64,000 nucleotides of DNA from Actinomycetales bacterium SN12 (GTDB taxonomy: Bacteria > Actinomycetota > Actinomycetes > Actinomycetales > Microbacteriaceae), in NCBI GenBank assembly GCA_002837415.1, contig PJCV01000004.1, positions 124,001 to 188,000 of the forward strand, read 5' to 3'. Numbering within the stretch: the first letter of the stretch is position 1; every line of letters starts with the position of its first letter. The notes beneath the pieces are model-generated. The model made no database searches and was not told where the DNA came from. It saw only the letters and a program-made list of their open reading frames with translations. Both the position numbers and the translations under genes were made by a program. This document shows, in pieces, positions 44,699-53,861 of this stretch.

Positions 44699-45648
44699 TG
44701 ACCGAGGTCGTCCTGGCCGTCGACGTGGGCGGCACGAAGACCGCCGCCGCGCTCGCCGGCCGGGACGACGTGCCGCTCGCGACGCGCGTCGCGCCGAGTC
44801 GCGCCGCGGACGGACCGAATGCCGTGATCGGCACGATCGTGGCGCTCGCGATGTCTCTGCTCGAGGCGGCGGACGCCACGGCCGGCGAGCGGACGCTGCT
44901 CTCCGGAGTCGGCGTCGGCACCGCGGGGGTCGTGGATGCGCGTACCGGGACGATCGTCTCGTCGACCGACACCTTCGCCGACTGGCCCGGGACCGACGTG
45001 TCGGCCCGTCTGCGGGCAGGGCTGGGCGACCGGCTCGTCGAGGGCGCCGTCGTCGCCGTGCAGAACGACGTCGACGCGCATGCTGCCGGGGAGTTCCGCC
45101 ACGGCGCGGCGGCCGGCGCCTCGAGCGCCCTGATCGTCGCCGTCGGCACCGGCATCGGCGCCGGAGTGATCGTCGACGGCCGTCCTCTGCGCGGTGCCCA
45201 CCACGTGGGCGGCGAACTCGCGCATCTGCCCATCCGGGGCGCCGATCACCTGCGCTGCCCCTGCGGACGCGTCGGCCACCTCGAGGCCATCGGCGCAGGC
45301 ATCGGCCTGCACCGGCACTACCTGTCGCTCGGCGGCGACCCCGCCGTGTCCGATTCCCGTGCTGTCGCTGCGGCCGCCACGGCGGGCGACGAGCGCGCCG
45401 TGCAGGCGATCGCCGATTCGGCGGCAGCCGTCGGGCGCGCACTCGCCGGCGCCGCATCCCTGCTCGACCCCGAGCGGATCGTCGTGACCGGCGGCGTTCC
45501 GCAGATCGGCGATGCGTGGTGGAACGCCATGCTCGCCGCCTACCGTGCCGAGGCGATCGACGCCCTGCAGACCACACCGATCCTGCCGGGAGCCCTCGGC
45601 GACGACGCACCGCTGCGCGGAGCCGCGGCATCCGCATGGAGGAACTGA
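44698..45648 (+). CDS. nanK: ROK family sugar kinase (ManNAc kinase inferred)
   Basis: A 316-residue ROK kinase. The ATP-binding start is LAVDVGGTKTAAALAG; catalytic and sugar-binding parts include VAVQNDVDAHAAGEF, VGTGIGAGVIVDG, HHVGGELAHLPI and the zinc motif CPCGRVGHLEAIGAG. It should phosphorylate ManNAc to ManNAc-6-P between NanA and NanE. ROK proteins also include glucokinases and repressors; there is no helix-turn-helix here, so it is an enzyme. Both ends overlap neighbours by TGATG. Confidence 0.87.
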   Translation: MTEVVLAVDVGGTKTAAALAGRDDVPLATRVAPSRAADGPNAVIGTIVALAMSLLEAADATAGERTLLSGVGVGTAGVVDARTGTIVSSTDTFADWPGTDVSARLRAGLGDRLVEGAVVAVQNDVDAHAAGEFRHGAAAGASSALIVAVGTGIGAGVIVDGRPLRGAHHVGGELAHLPIRGADHLRCPCGRVGHLEAIGAGIGLHRHYLSLGGDPAVSDSRAVAAAATAGDERAVQAIADSAAAVGRALAGAASLLDPERIVVTGGVPQIGDAWWNAMLAAYRAEAIDALQTTPILPGALGDDAPLRGAAASAWRN

Positions 45649-46340
45649 TGCGATTCACCGATGTCCCCGAACGGCTCGCCGGCCGCCTGATCGTCTCGTG
45701 CCAGGCCTACCCCGGAGAGGCGATGCGCGACCCGCGCACCATGTCGCAGGTCGCGCAGGCGGCGATCGTGGGCGGCGCCGCCGGCATCCGGGTGCAGGGC
45801 ATCGCCGACATCCGCGCCGTCGCCGACCTCGATGTGCCCATCGTGGGCCTCTGGAAGGACGGCGACGACGACGTCTTCATCACGCCGACCCTCGATCACG
45901 CGCGAGCGGTGGTGGATGCCGGGGCCGACATCGTCGCCATCGACGGGACCCGCCGAGGCCGCCCCGACGGGCTGACGCTGGCCGAGACGATCCGCGGCAT
46001 CCGCGTGCACGGCGACGTGCTGATCATGGCCGACTGCGGTTCTCTCGACGACGCGATCGCGGCCGAAGCCGCCGGCGCGGACTTCCTCGGCACCACGCTG
46101 TCCGGCTACACCGGCGAGCGTGCGAAGACCGACGGCCCGGATCTCGAGCTCATCTCGCTGATCTCCGAGGCCTGCGAGCGTCCGGTCATCGCCGAGGGCC
46201 GCCTGCACTCGCCCGCCCAGGCCGCAGCGGCCATCAGCGCCGGAGCGTTCGCGGTCTGCGTGGGCACCGCGATCACGCATCCATCCACGATCACCTCCTG
46301 GTTCGCCGGCGCGGTCGACGCAGCCCGGAGCACGCGCTGA
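45648..46340 (+). CDS. nanE: N-acetylmannosamine-6-phosphate 2-epimerase
   Basis: A 230-residue (beta/alpha)8 NanE. Its motifs are LIVSCQAYPGEAMRDPR, AIVGGAAGIRVQGIADIRAV, VPIVGLWKDGDDDVFITPTL, IVAIDGTRRGRPDG, IMADCGSLDDAIAAEAAGAD, TTLSGYT and VIAEGRLHSPAQAAAAISAG. It converts ManNAc-6-P to GlcNAc-6-P, feeding amino-sugar catabolism. It starts in the stop of nanK (TGATG) and ends in the start of the DUF4862 gene the same way. Confidence 0.93.
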   Translation: MRFTDVPERLAGRLIVSCQAYPGEAMRDPRTMSQVAQAAIVGGAAGIRVQGIADIRAVADLDVPIVGLWKDGDDDVFITPTLDHARAVVDAGADIVAIDGTRRGRPDGLTLAETIRGIRVHGDVLIMADCGSLDDAIAAEAAGADFLGTTLSGYTGERAKTDGPDLELISLISEACERPVIAEGRLHSPAQAAAAISAGAFAVCVGTAITHPSTITSWFAGAVDAARSTR

Positions 46341-47254
46341 TGTCCCGCCCCGTCGTCGTCAGCGCGTATCCGCTGTCACCGGCGTTCGCGAACTGGGATC
46401 CTGCCGTCGAGGACGAGGTGCTCACCGGGCTCGCCGAACTCCCGGGCGTTGCGGCGCTGGAGGTGCCGTGGATCGACGGCATCCACCCGCACGACTCCGC
46501 CTGGTTCCTGGGGAACGTGCCCGACGTCGCCCTCGCCGTCACGCCGCTGCCGTTCGTCATGCGCCGGCTCGCGACGCCCGGTTACGGCATCGCCTCTCGG
46601 GACGACGACGGCCGCCGGGCCGCGATCGCCGACCTGCGTCGCGTGGCCGCGGACGTCGCCGAGATCACCGAGCACAGCGCAGCGCACGTCGCCGTCGTGG
46701 AGCTGCACACCGCACCGCGCGGCGAGGCGCACGCCGACGCTCTGGCGCGTTCGCTCGCCGAACTCGGGGAGCTCGAGTGGTCGGGAGCCCGCTTGGTGAT
46801 CGAGCACTGCGATGCGCACGTGCCGGGGCAGGCGCCCGAGAAGGGCTTCCTGTCGCTGGACGGCGAGATCTCCGCTGTCCGCTCGTCGGGCGCCGATGTC
46901 GGCATCTGGATGAACTGGGGGCGATCGGCCATCGAGCTGCGCGACCCCGACGCCGTCGCGGCGCAGATCGCTGTTGCTGCGGAGAGCGGGCTGCTGGATG
47001 CGCTCGTGCTTTCGGGGGCTTCTGACTGTGAAGGTCCGTACAGCGGGCCGTGGATCGACGCGCACCATCCCTTTGCGTCGATCGATCCTGCAGCTGAGTC
47101 GCTGCTCACGGACGACCGCGTGCGCGCAGCTGTGCGTGCGGCCGACTCTGTGCCGTGGCTCGGTCTCAAGGTGAGCCGGCGTCCTGGTGCGTCTGCAGCC
47201 GAGGCACTGCGCGCCGCCCGGGATCACCTCGAGGCGCTGCGCGCCGCACCCTGA
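46340..47254 (+). CDS. DUF4862 family protein
   Basis: A 304-residue protein matching DUF4862. It begins PVVVSAYPLSPAFANWDPA and has VEVHT-like ELHTAPRGEAHADALARSLA, VIEHCDAH, GIWMNWGRSAIELRDPDAVA and ALVLSGASDCEGPYSGPW. Alternating strands and helices, plus conserved His/Glu/Asp at strand ends, suggest a TIM-barrel enzyme (sugar isomerase or lyase-like). The family recurs beside nanE-type genes, which suggests a step in amino-sugar use, but the reaction is unknown. It overlaps nanE by TGATG. Confidence 0.75.
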   Translation: MSRPVVVSAYPLSPAFANWDPAVEDEVLTGLAELPGVAALEVPWIDGIHPHDSAWFLGNVPDVALAVTPLPFVMRRLATPGYGIASRDDDGRRAAIADLRRVAADVAEITEHSAAHVAVVELHTAPRGEAHADALARSLAELGELEWSGARLVIEHCDAHVPGQAPEKGFLSLDGEISAVRSSGADVGIWMNWGRSAIELRDPDAVAAQIAVAAESGLLDALVLSGASDCEGPYSGPWIDAHHPFASIDPAAESLLTDDRVRAAVRAADSVPWLGLKVSRRPGASAAEALRAARDHLEALRAAP

Positions 47255-47291
47255 ACGACCCCCTCCATCGCACGAACAGAAAGGCCTGTCC

Positions 47292-50247
47292 ATGCAATGC
47301 CGTACCGAATCCTCTTTCCGCCACTCCCGGCGGGGCAAGGTGCTCTTCACCTCCGTCGTCGGAGCGCTGGCGCTCGCGCTCAGCATCCCGGCGCAAGCCG
47401 CCTTCGCGGCACCTGCCCCGAGCTACCTCAACGATCCCACGCTGGCTCCGGGAACCTACCAGGAGCAGAACCTCGCCGCCGACCGCACGGCGGACGACTT
47501 CTTCTACCGCATCCCCGCACTCGCACACCTCGGTGACGGCGTCGTCCTCGCCTCGTGGGACGCACGCCCGGGCAGCGCGGCCGACGCCCCCAACCCCAAC
47601 TCGATCATCCAGCGCCGCTCCACCGACAACGGCAAGACGTGGAGCGATCTGCAGATCATCGCGGCCGGTGACGCAGCCGCGCCGAAGCACGGCTACTCCG
47701 ATCCCAGCTACGTCGTCGACCACGAGACGGGCCGAGTGCTTGGCCTTCTTCGTCTACTCGAAGGACGTGAGCTTCCAGGGCAGCCGCTATGGCAACGACG
47801 ACGCCGACCGCAACATCATCAGCGCGGCCGTCATCCACTCTGACGACCAGGGCGTCACCTGGAGCGAACCCGAGCTGATCACCGACGTCGTCAAGCCGGC
47901 GAACGGCACGGTCGTGAACGGCGCCTACCAGCCGGTCGCGGGCGACGTGCGCGGCGTGTTCGCGACGTCGGGCGAGGGCATCCAGCTGCGCTACGGCGAG
48001 CACGCCGGACGTCTCATCCAGCAGTACGCCGCTCACGTGCGCCAGGCCGACGGCAGCGAAGCGATCCAGGCCTACTCGGTGTACTCCGACGACCACGGCG
48101 CGACCTGGCAGCGCGGCGCATTCGTCGGCACCGGCATGGACGAGAACAAAGTCGTCGAGCTCTCCGACGGCCGCGTCATGCTCAACTCACGCGACAGCTC
48201 GAACGGTCGTCAGCGCAAGGTGGCGATCTCGACCGACGGGGGCGCGACCTACGGCACGGTGACGCGCGATGCTGAGCTGCCCGATCCGACCAACAATGCG
48301 TCGATCACCAGGCTGCATCCGGATGCCCCAAAGGGCAGCGCCGATGCCCGCAAGCTGATCTTCACGAACTCCAACAACGGCGCCAACGGCGACCGAGTGA
48401 ACGGAGCCGTGCGGCTCTCGTGCGACGACGGTGAGACGTGGCCGGGCCTGCGCACGCTGAAGACCGGCTTCTTCGCCTACTCCTCGGCCACCGCGATCGA
48501 CGACGGACGCGTCGGCGTGCTGTGGGAGGGCGATTACACCGACCAGATCCGGTTCTCGTCGTTCGACGAGGCGTGGCTCAACGCGGTCTGCGCACCTGTC
48601 TCGGTGCCCGAGACGGCGCTGCAGGCCGGTGTTGCCAAGACGGTGCCCGTGACGATCACGAACCAGGAGGACACGGCACTCAGCGGCACCGTGTCGTTCC
48701 ATACGCCCACCGGCTGGACGGCATCCGACGCCGCAGTCACCGACCTCGCATCCGGTGCGAGCGTCACGGTCGATGTCTCGGTCACCGCGCCCGCCGGCGC
48801 GGAGGGCGCGCAGCGCCTGCAGGCCGCCTTCACCACCGCCGACGGCCGGCTCAGCCAGACCACGGCCGCCCTGCAGCTGCCGCTGAACGCCAAGCTCGGT
48901 GCGACGCTCAGCGTGACGAACACGACGGCCGCCCGTGATGTCGTCAGCAACCCGTACAAGGTCGGCGAGCAGCTCGCGTTCACCGTGCGCGTCGTCGGCA
49001 CCTCGAACGTGGTCAGCACGCTCACCCCGGCCGCGAACACATTCAGCAGCGGCTTCTCGCCGACCGCCTGCCGCTGGCAGAACCTGGCCGTGGGCGGCGC
49101 ATACAACTGCACGACTCCGCGCCGCACGCTGACGCAGGAGGACATCGACCGCGGCTGGTTCGCTCCGGAGTTCTCGTTCACGATCACCGGCGGAGGTCTT
49201 GCAACCGTCACGGCGAGCCACACCGGAGCGGCCGTTCCGCTGCGCGACGGTCTGCTCGACGCCGACATCAGCGGCAAGCGCACCGACACCGGCCGGGACC
49301 TGGCCGCCGACCCGTATGCCGCCGGCGAGCGGGTGCCGTACTCCTTCCGGGTCGACAACGCGACGCCGGGAACGGTCACCGTGGCTCCCGTCGCTGGGCC
49401 CTTCGCGCCGTTCCTGCCGCCGAACGCCGGCAACTGCCGTTACCAGAACCTGCCGAAGGACGGCGGTTACACCTGCGCCACGCCGCGTCACACCGTGACC
49501 CAGGATGACGTGGACCGCGGCTACTTCACCGCCGACACCACCTGGCGGGTGGAGGCGGCCGGTCAGACCGCCAAGGACATCGAGGTGCCCGGCGGAGAAG
49601 TCGACGTCATCAAGCGCGCACCGGCGCTCGCCGCCTCCATCAGCGGCGAGTGGACGGATGCCAATGGCACCGGCGTCGCGGATGCCGGTGACACCGTCAC
49701 CTGGACGCGGACGGTGCGCAACACCGGCAACGTCCTGCTCACCGATGTCACGGCCGACGGCGCCGAGCTGGGCAGCCTCGCGAAGGGCGAGACCAGGCAG
49801 CTCGAGTCCCAGGTCGTGACGTTGACCGTCGACGACATCACCGCGGCGAAGATCGCTGCCGAGCGGTTCGCCGCAACTGCATCCAACGGCAGCCTCGACG
49901 TCACCGCGCGGGCAGAGGCGAGCGAGCTGACCCTGCCGACCGCACCGCTCTGGGCCGCCGGAACCGTATACCTCAAGGGCGATCAGGTCACCCACCAGGG
50001 ACGGCTCTGGGAAGCGGGCTGGTGGACGCGCGGCGAGAAGCCGGGCTCTTCGGTAAGCGGCGCCTGGCAGGAGGTCGCGGTGAACGGCGACGGCGAGGTG
50101 GTGTGGACCGCGACGCAGGTGTTCCTCGCCGGCGACCTGGTCGTGCATGACGGACAGCGCTACGAGGCACGCTGGTGGACCCGCGGTGACGAGCCGGTCA
50201 TGACGTCCTCGGGCAAGCACCCGGGCGCGTGGAAGCCGGTCGACTGA
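47292..50247 (+). pseudogene. Secreted exo-alpha-sialidase, frameshifted
   Basis: If one inserted T (47740-47741) is ignored, this is a ~984-residue secreted sialidase. A signal peptide ends at ~AAFAAPAP. The catalytic propeller has the FYRIPALAHLGDG (Arg) motif and five Asp-box repeats (STDNGKTW, SDDQGVTW, SDDHGATW, STDGGATY, SCDDGETW). It is followed by a NEW3-like domain (VPETALQAGVAKTVPVTITN), two similar bacterial surface domains with TTPRRTLTQEDIDRGWF and TPRHTVTQDDVDRGYF, a DUF11-like domain, and two CBM5/12-like carbohydrate-binding repeats (GWWTRGEKPG; RWWTRGDEPV). At about residue 150 the sequence reads GRVL then shifts to AFFVYSKDVSF. As read, the protein is truncated; a sequencing error is equally possible. 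Confidence 0.85.
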
Positions 50248-50295
50248 CGGGTCAGGCTCTGACCGGGCGCCGGTGCCCCCCGCTCGGCGCACGGA

Positions 50296-50362
50296 TGCAC
50301 ACATCTCCCCGTTCTGCACACGAACTCATCGAATTCGTGTGCGGAATGGGGAGAACTGTGCA
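50296..50362. repeat. Palindromic repeat B, right copy
   Basis: TGCACA/TGTGCA outer arms, TCCCC/GGGGA middle arms and an exact inner GCACACGAA/TTCGTGTGC pair. It lies between the converging sialidase and helicase genes. It matches the 37285 copy in both orientations; the inverted alignment shares GTGCAGAACGGG and GCACACGAATT. Confidence 0.72.
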
Positions 50363-50374
50363 GGTGCGGCGGCC

Positions 50375-52963
50375 CTAGAGGCGGTCGACGCCGGTCACGG
50401 TGACGACGGCCTCGCCGGCCTCGTCGGATGCCGCGAGGTCGATCGTGGCGGAGATGCCCCAGTCGTGGTCGCCCGCGGGGTCGGCGATGATCTGCCGCGC
50501 CGTCCAGGCCTCGGCGCCCTGCTCCATGAGCAGCAGCTGCGGACTGCGGGCGTCGGCGCCGGTGAGGATCTCGTCGTGCTCGGCGTAGTAGGCGTCGAGG
50601 GCGTCGTTCCAGCCGTCTGCGCCGAAGTCGGCGTCGAGGGATGCCAGTGACTCGACGTCTTCGCGGGCCGCGAGCAGCACACGGCGGAACATCTCGTTGC
50701 GCACCAGCACCCGGAAGGCGCGCGTGTTCGCGGTGAGGCGCTTGGGCGCGGGCGGCACGACCGGCTCTTCGCCCTTCGACAGGCTCAGGGACCCAGACAC
50801 GAGCTCGGACCATTCATCCAGCAGGCTCGAGTCGACCTGCCGCACGAGCTCGCCGAGCCACTCGATCAGATCGCGCAGCTCGTCGGTCTTCAGCTGCTCG
50901 GGGATGGTCTGCGACGCCGCGCGATAGGCATCCGACAGGTACCGGAGCACGACCCCTTCAGAGCGCGCGACCTTGTAGTAGGCGACGTATTCCCCGAACG
51001 ACATGGCGCGTTCGTACATGTCGCGCACCACCGACTTCGGGTGCAGCTCGAAGTCGCGGATCCACGGCTGCGACGAGCTGAAGGTCTCGAACGCCGCACT
51101 CAGCAGCTCTTCGAGGGGCTTGGGGTAGGTGATCTGCTCGAGCAGCTCCATGCGCTCGTCGTACTCGATGCCCTCGGCCTTCATCGCACCGACGGCCTCA
51201 CCGCGAGCCTGGAACTCCTGCTGACTGAGGATGGCTCGGGGGTCGTCGAGGGTCGCCTCGACGATCGAGATCATGTCGAGTGCGAAGGTGCTCTCCTGGG
51301 TCCCTGAGCCTGTCGAAGGGTCCGAGCCTGTCGAAGGGCCTGAGCCTGTCGAGGGGTCGAGCAGCTCGAAGGCGGCGAGGGCGAACGGCGAGAGCGGCTG
51401 GTTGAGCGCGAAATCGGGCTGCAGATCGACGGTGAGGCGGACGGTGGGGTGGTCGCCGGCGCGTTTCGCCTCGCCTTCGGCTCGCTCAACGACCGGGGGG
51501 ACTCTCTCCACGACACCGGACTGAAGCAGGGTGCGGTAGATGCCGAGCGCGCGCAAGGCGAGCAGTCGCTGGTTCGCGCGCGGCTCGTGATTGTCGTATA
51601 CCAGCGAGCGCATATTGGCGAACACGTCCCCGCCGCGCGCGATCACGTTGAGCATCATCGCGCTGGTGATCTGCATGTGCGAGGTCAGGGTCTCCGGCTC
51701 CGACCCGATGAGCTTCTGGAACGACGGCTCGCCCCACGACACGAATCCGTCCGGTGCCTTCTTGCGGATGATCTTGCGCTTCTTCTTCGGGTCGTCCCCG
51801 GCCTTCTTCACCGCCGCGAGGTTCTCGGTCTCGTGCTCGGGTGCCTGCGCGACCACGGTTCCCGCCGTGTCGTACCCGGCGCGGCCGGCACGCCCGGCGA
51901 CCTGATGGAACTCACGGGCGTTCAGCTGCCGCATCCGGGTGCCGTCGAATTTCGTCAGAGCCGTGAGCAGCACCGTGCGGATCGGCACGTTGATGCCGAC
52001 GCCGAGTGTGTCGGTGCCGCAGATGACCCGCAGCATGCCGCGCTGCGCGAGCTGCTCGACGAGGCGGCGGTATTTCGGCAGCATGCCCGCGTGGTGCACG
52101 CCGATCCCGAGCCGCAGCAGCCGTGACAGCGTCTTGCCGAACGCGGTCGTGAAGCGGAAGCCCCCGATGAGCTCTGCGATGGCATCCCGCTGCTCGCGAG
52201 TGGCGACCTTCGCGCTCGCCAGCGCCTGCGCGCGCTCCATCGCCGCCGCCTGCGAGAAGTGCACGATGTAGACCGGTGCCTGTCCGGTCGAGAGCAGCTC
52301 GTCGATCGTCTCGTGGATCGGCGTCGTCTCGTAGTAGAAGTGCAGCGGCACGGGGCGCTCGACGCCCGTGACGACGGCGGTCTCGCGTCCGGTGCGGCGG
52401 GTGAGGTCGGCGGCCAGCTCGGTGACATCGCCCAGGGTCGCCGACATCAGCACGAACTGCGCCTGCGGCAGCTCGAGCAGCGGAACCTGCCACGCCCAGC
52501 CGCGATCGGGGTCGCCGTAGAAGTGGAACTCGTCCATCACGACCTGTCCCACATCGGCATCCGCTCCCTCCCGCAGCGCACGGTTGGCGAGGATCTCAGC
52601 CGTGCAGCAGATGATCGGGGCGTCGCCGTTCACCGACGAGTCGCCGGTGATCATGCCGACGTTCTCGGCACCGAACACGTCGACGAGGGCGAAGAACTTC
52701 TCGCTGACCAGCGCCTTGATCGGGGCGGTGTAGAAGGTGCGGCGTCCGCCGGCGAGAGCGGCGAAGTGGGCGCCGATGGCGACGAGCGACTTCCCGGTGC
52801 CGGTCGGCGTGGACAGGATCAGATTCTTGCCCGACACGATCTCGATGACGGCCTCGTCCTGTGCGGGGTAGAGGCTGATGCCGGTCGACTCCGCCCACTC
52901 GACGAAGGCCAGATAGACGGTGTCGGGATCGGCGTCGCGCACGAGAGAGGGATCGAGAGGCAT
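50375..52963 (-). CDS. DEAD/DEAH-box helicase with C-terminal DUF3516
   Basis: An 862-residue superfamily 2 helicase. The motor shows AQDEAVIEIVSGKNLILSTP, Walker A TPTGTGKS, TAPIKALVSEKFF, the Walker B-type VVMDEFHFYGD and LMSATLGD, then the second RecA-like domain with GVGINVPIRTVLLTALTKFD and QVAGRAGRAGYDTAGTVVAQ. The C-terminal ~400 residues are the DUF3516 region common in actinobacterial homologues of unknown task, probably RNA or DNA remodelling. Three interspersed repeat copies (51296-51356) code for a Ser/Gly/Thr linker (SGPSTGSDPSTGSGTQ). Another copy (50772-50796) lies inside the DUF3516 part. Confidence 0.9.
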   Translation of the reverse strand: MPLDPSLVRDADPDTVYLAFVEWAESTGISLYPAQDEAVIEIVSGKNLILSTPTGTGKSLVAIGAHFAALAGGRRTFYTAPIKALVSEKFFALVDVFGAENVGMITGDSSVNGDAPIICCTAEILANRALREGADADVGQVVMDEFHFYGDPDRGWAWQVPLLELPQAQFVLMSATLGDVTELAADLTRRTGRETAVVTGVERPVPLHFYYETTPIHETIDELLSTGQAPVYIVHFSQAAAMERAQALASAKVATREQRDAIAELIGGFRFTTAFGKTLSRLLRLGIGVHHAGMLPKYRRLVEQLAQRGMLRVICGTDTLGVGINVPIRTVLLTALTKFDGTRMRQLNAREFHQVAGRAGRAGYDTAGTVVAQAPEHETENLAAVKKAGDDPKKKRKIIRKKAPDGFVSWGEPSFQKLIGSEPETLTSHMQITSAMMLNVIARGGDVFANMRSLVYDNHEPRANQRLLALRALGIYRTLLQSGVVERVPPVVERAEGEAKRAGDHPTVRLTVDLQPDFALNQPLSPFALAAFELLDPSTGSGPSTGSDPSTGSGTQESTFALDMISIVEATLDDPRAILSQQEFQARGEAVGAMKAEGIEYDERMELLEQITYPKPLEELLSAAFETFSSSQPWIRDFELHPKSVVRDMYERAMSFGEYVAYYKVARSEGVVLRYLSDAYRAASQTIPEQLKTDELRDLIEWLGELVRQVDSSLLDEWSELVSGSLSLSKGEEPVVPPAPKRLTANTRAFRVLVRNEMFRRVLLAAREDVESLASLDADFGADGWNDALDAYYAEHDEILTGADARSPQLLLMEQGAEAWTARQIIADPAGDHDWGISATIDLAASDEAGEAVVTVTGVDRL
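50772..50796. repeat. Interspersed repeat copy inside the helicase gene
   Basis: CCCTTCGACAGGCTCAGGGA and the following CCCAG match the element at 35717. It is in frame and codes for SGSLSLSKGE on the minus strand. Confidence 0.8.
51296..51356. repeat. Triple interspersed repeat in the helicase linker
   Basis: Three adjacent copies of GAGCCTGTCGAAGGG (51306, 51324, 51342 region) extend a linker before the DUF3516 domain. Their 18-base spacing keeps the frame. Confidence 0.82.
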
Positions 52964-53067
52964 GATGCTTCGATCCTTTCACCTCTCGCGTTCCAGACGG
53001 GCGGAGCTCGAGCGCCGCTGCCAGCGTCACGATGTTGCGCATGCGTGGCCAGGGCGACTATCGTCGG

Positions 53068-53087
53068 CCTAACTAATCATCGTTAGG
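53068..53087. promoter_or_regulatory. Dyad upstream of the TetR gene
   Basis: CCTAAC (53068-53073) and GTTAGG (53082-53087) are exact inverses eight bases apart, directly before the ATG at 53094. Likely TetR autoregulatory operator; the short distance also suggests a leaderless start. Confidence 0.5.
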
Positions 53088-53093
53088 TAAGAC

Positions 53094-53717
53094 ATGTCCC
53101 GAGCACGCATCCTCGCCGAAGCCCGCACGGTCTTCGCGCGCAAGGGGTACGGCCAGGCAAGTCTTCGCGAGATCGCCGAATGCGTCGGAATCAAGACGCC
53201 TTCCCTGTACGCGCACTTCCCCAGCAAGGAGGCGCTGTACGAGGCGGTCTACGCGGAGGTCGTCGTCGAGCACACCACGTTCTTCGACGATCTCGTCCGC
53301 ACCAGCGCGGATCTGGCACCCCTGCCGCGGCTGCGTCACCTGCTGTCCGGCATCGGGATCTACTACCGCGACCACCATGACGAGCACGAGTTCAGTCTCC
53401 GCGCGGCGGTGGACGAATACGGGCCCGACGGCCAGAAGCTGCGCGAGATCTTCCTCGATCAGGAGTCCGCTCTCGCACATGCGGTGCGACAGGCGTACAA
53501 CGATGGCGTGGCGACCGGCGTCTTCGCCCCTGGCGATCCGGAAGGATTCACGGCTCTGGTGTTCGTGATCATGGACGGTCTGTTCCTGCAGCACACGCAC
53601 TACAGCGCCGAGCTGTACTCCGAGCGCTTCGAGCAGGCGTGGCGGCACCTCGCCACAGTCCTCGCGTGCCGACCGGCGCTGCGTCCGGCAGCGGCGGCCA
53701 CCCGAGCCCGAACCTGA
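53094..53717 (+). CDS. TetR/AcrR family regulator
   Basis: A 207-residue TetR-type repressor. The N-terminal helix-turn-helix is ILAEARTVFARKGYGQASLR, EIAECVGIKTPSLYAHFPSK and EALYEAVYAEVV. The remaining helices would bind an inducer. It stands 144 bases ahead of the permease-DUF917-hydantoinase operon in the same direction and is likely to control it. No SD is clear before the ATG. The tail is Ala/Arg/Thr-rich and not conserved. Confidence 0.86.
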   Translation: MSRARILAEARTVFARKGYGQASLREIAECVGIKTPSLYAHFPSKEALYEAVYAEVVVEHTTFFDDLVRTSADLAPLPRLRHLLSGIGIYYRDHHDEHEFSLRAAVDEYGPDGQKLREIFLDQESALAHAVRQAYNDGVATGVFAPGDPEGFTALVFVIMDGLFLQHTHYSAELYSERFEQAWRHLATVLACRPALRPAAAATRART

Positions 53718-53861
53718 CCCCGCGACTGCGCACGAGCTGGTGCTCGCACGCTGCTTGCCTCGAGGCGCTCATCCGAACTCCTCGCACTCGTCTCTCCCGA
53801 CCTCCCTGCGCGGTGACACCGCACCTCCACCGCCGACCGCCCCTCGCACAAGGACCCTGAC

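Noticed and set aside
47155-47291. Earlier start for the sialidase long frame
   Set aside because: It lies in the end of the DUF4862 gene; the signal peptide begins at 47292 in another frame, showing that the long frame is only reached through the frameshift.
48187-50319. Minus-strand open frame of ~710 codons opposite the sialidase C-terminal domains
   Set aside because: Repeated surface domains and carbohydrate-binding motifs are on the plus strand; the minus frame is a shadow.
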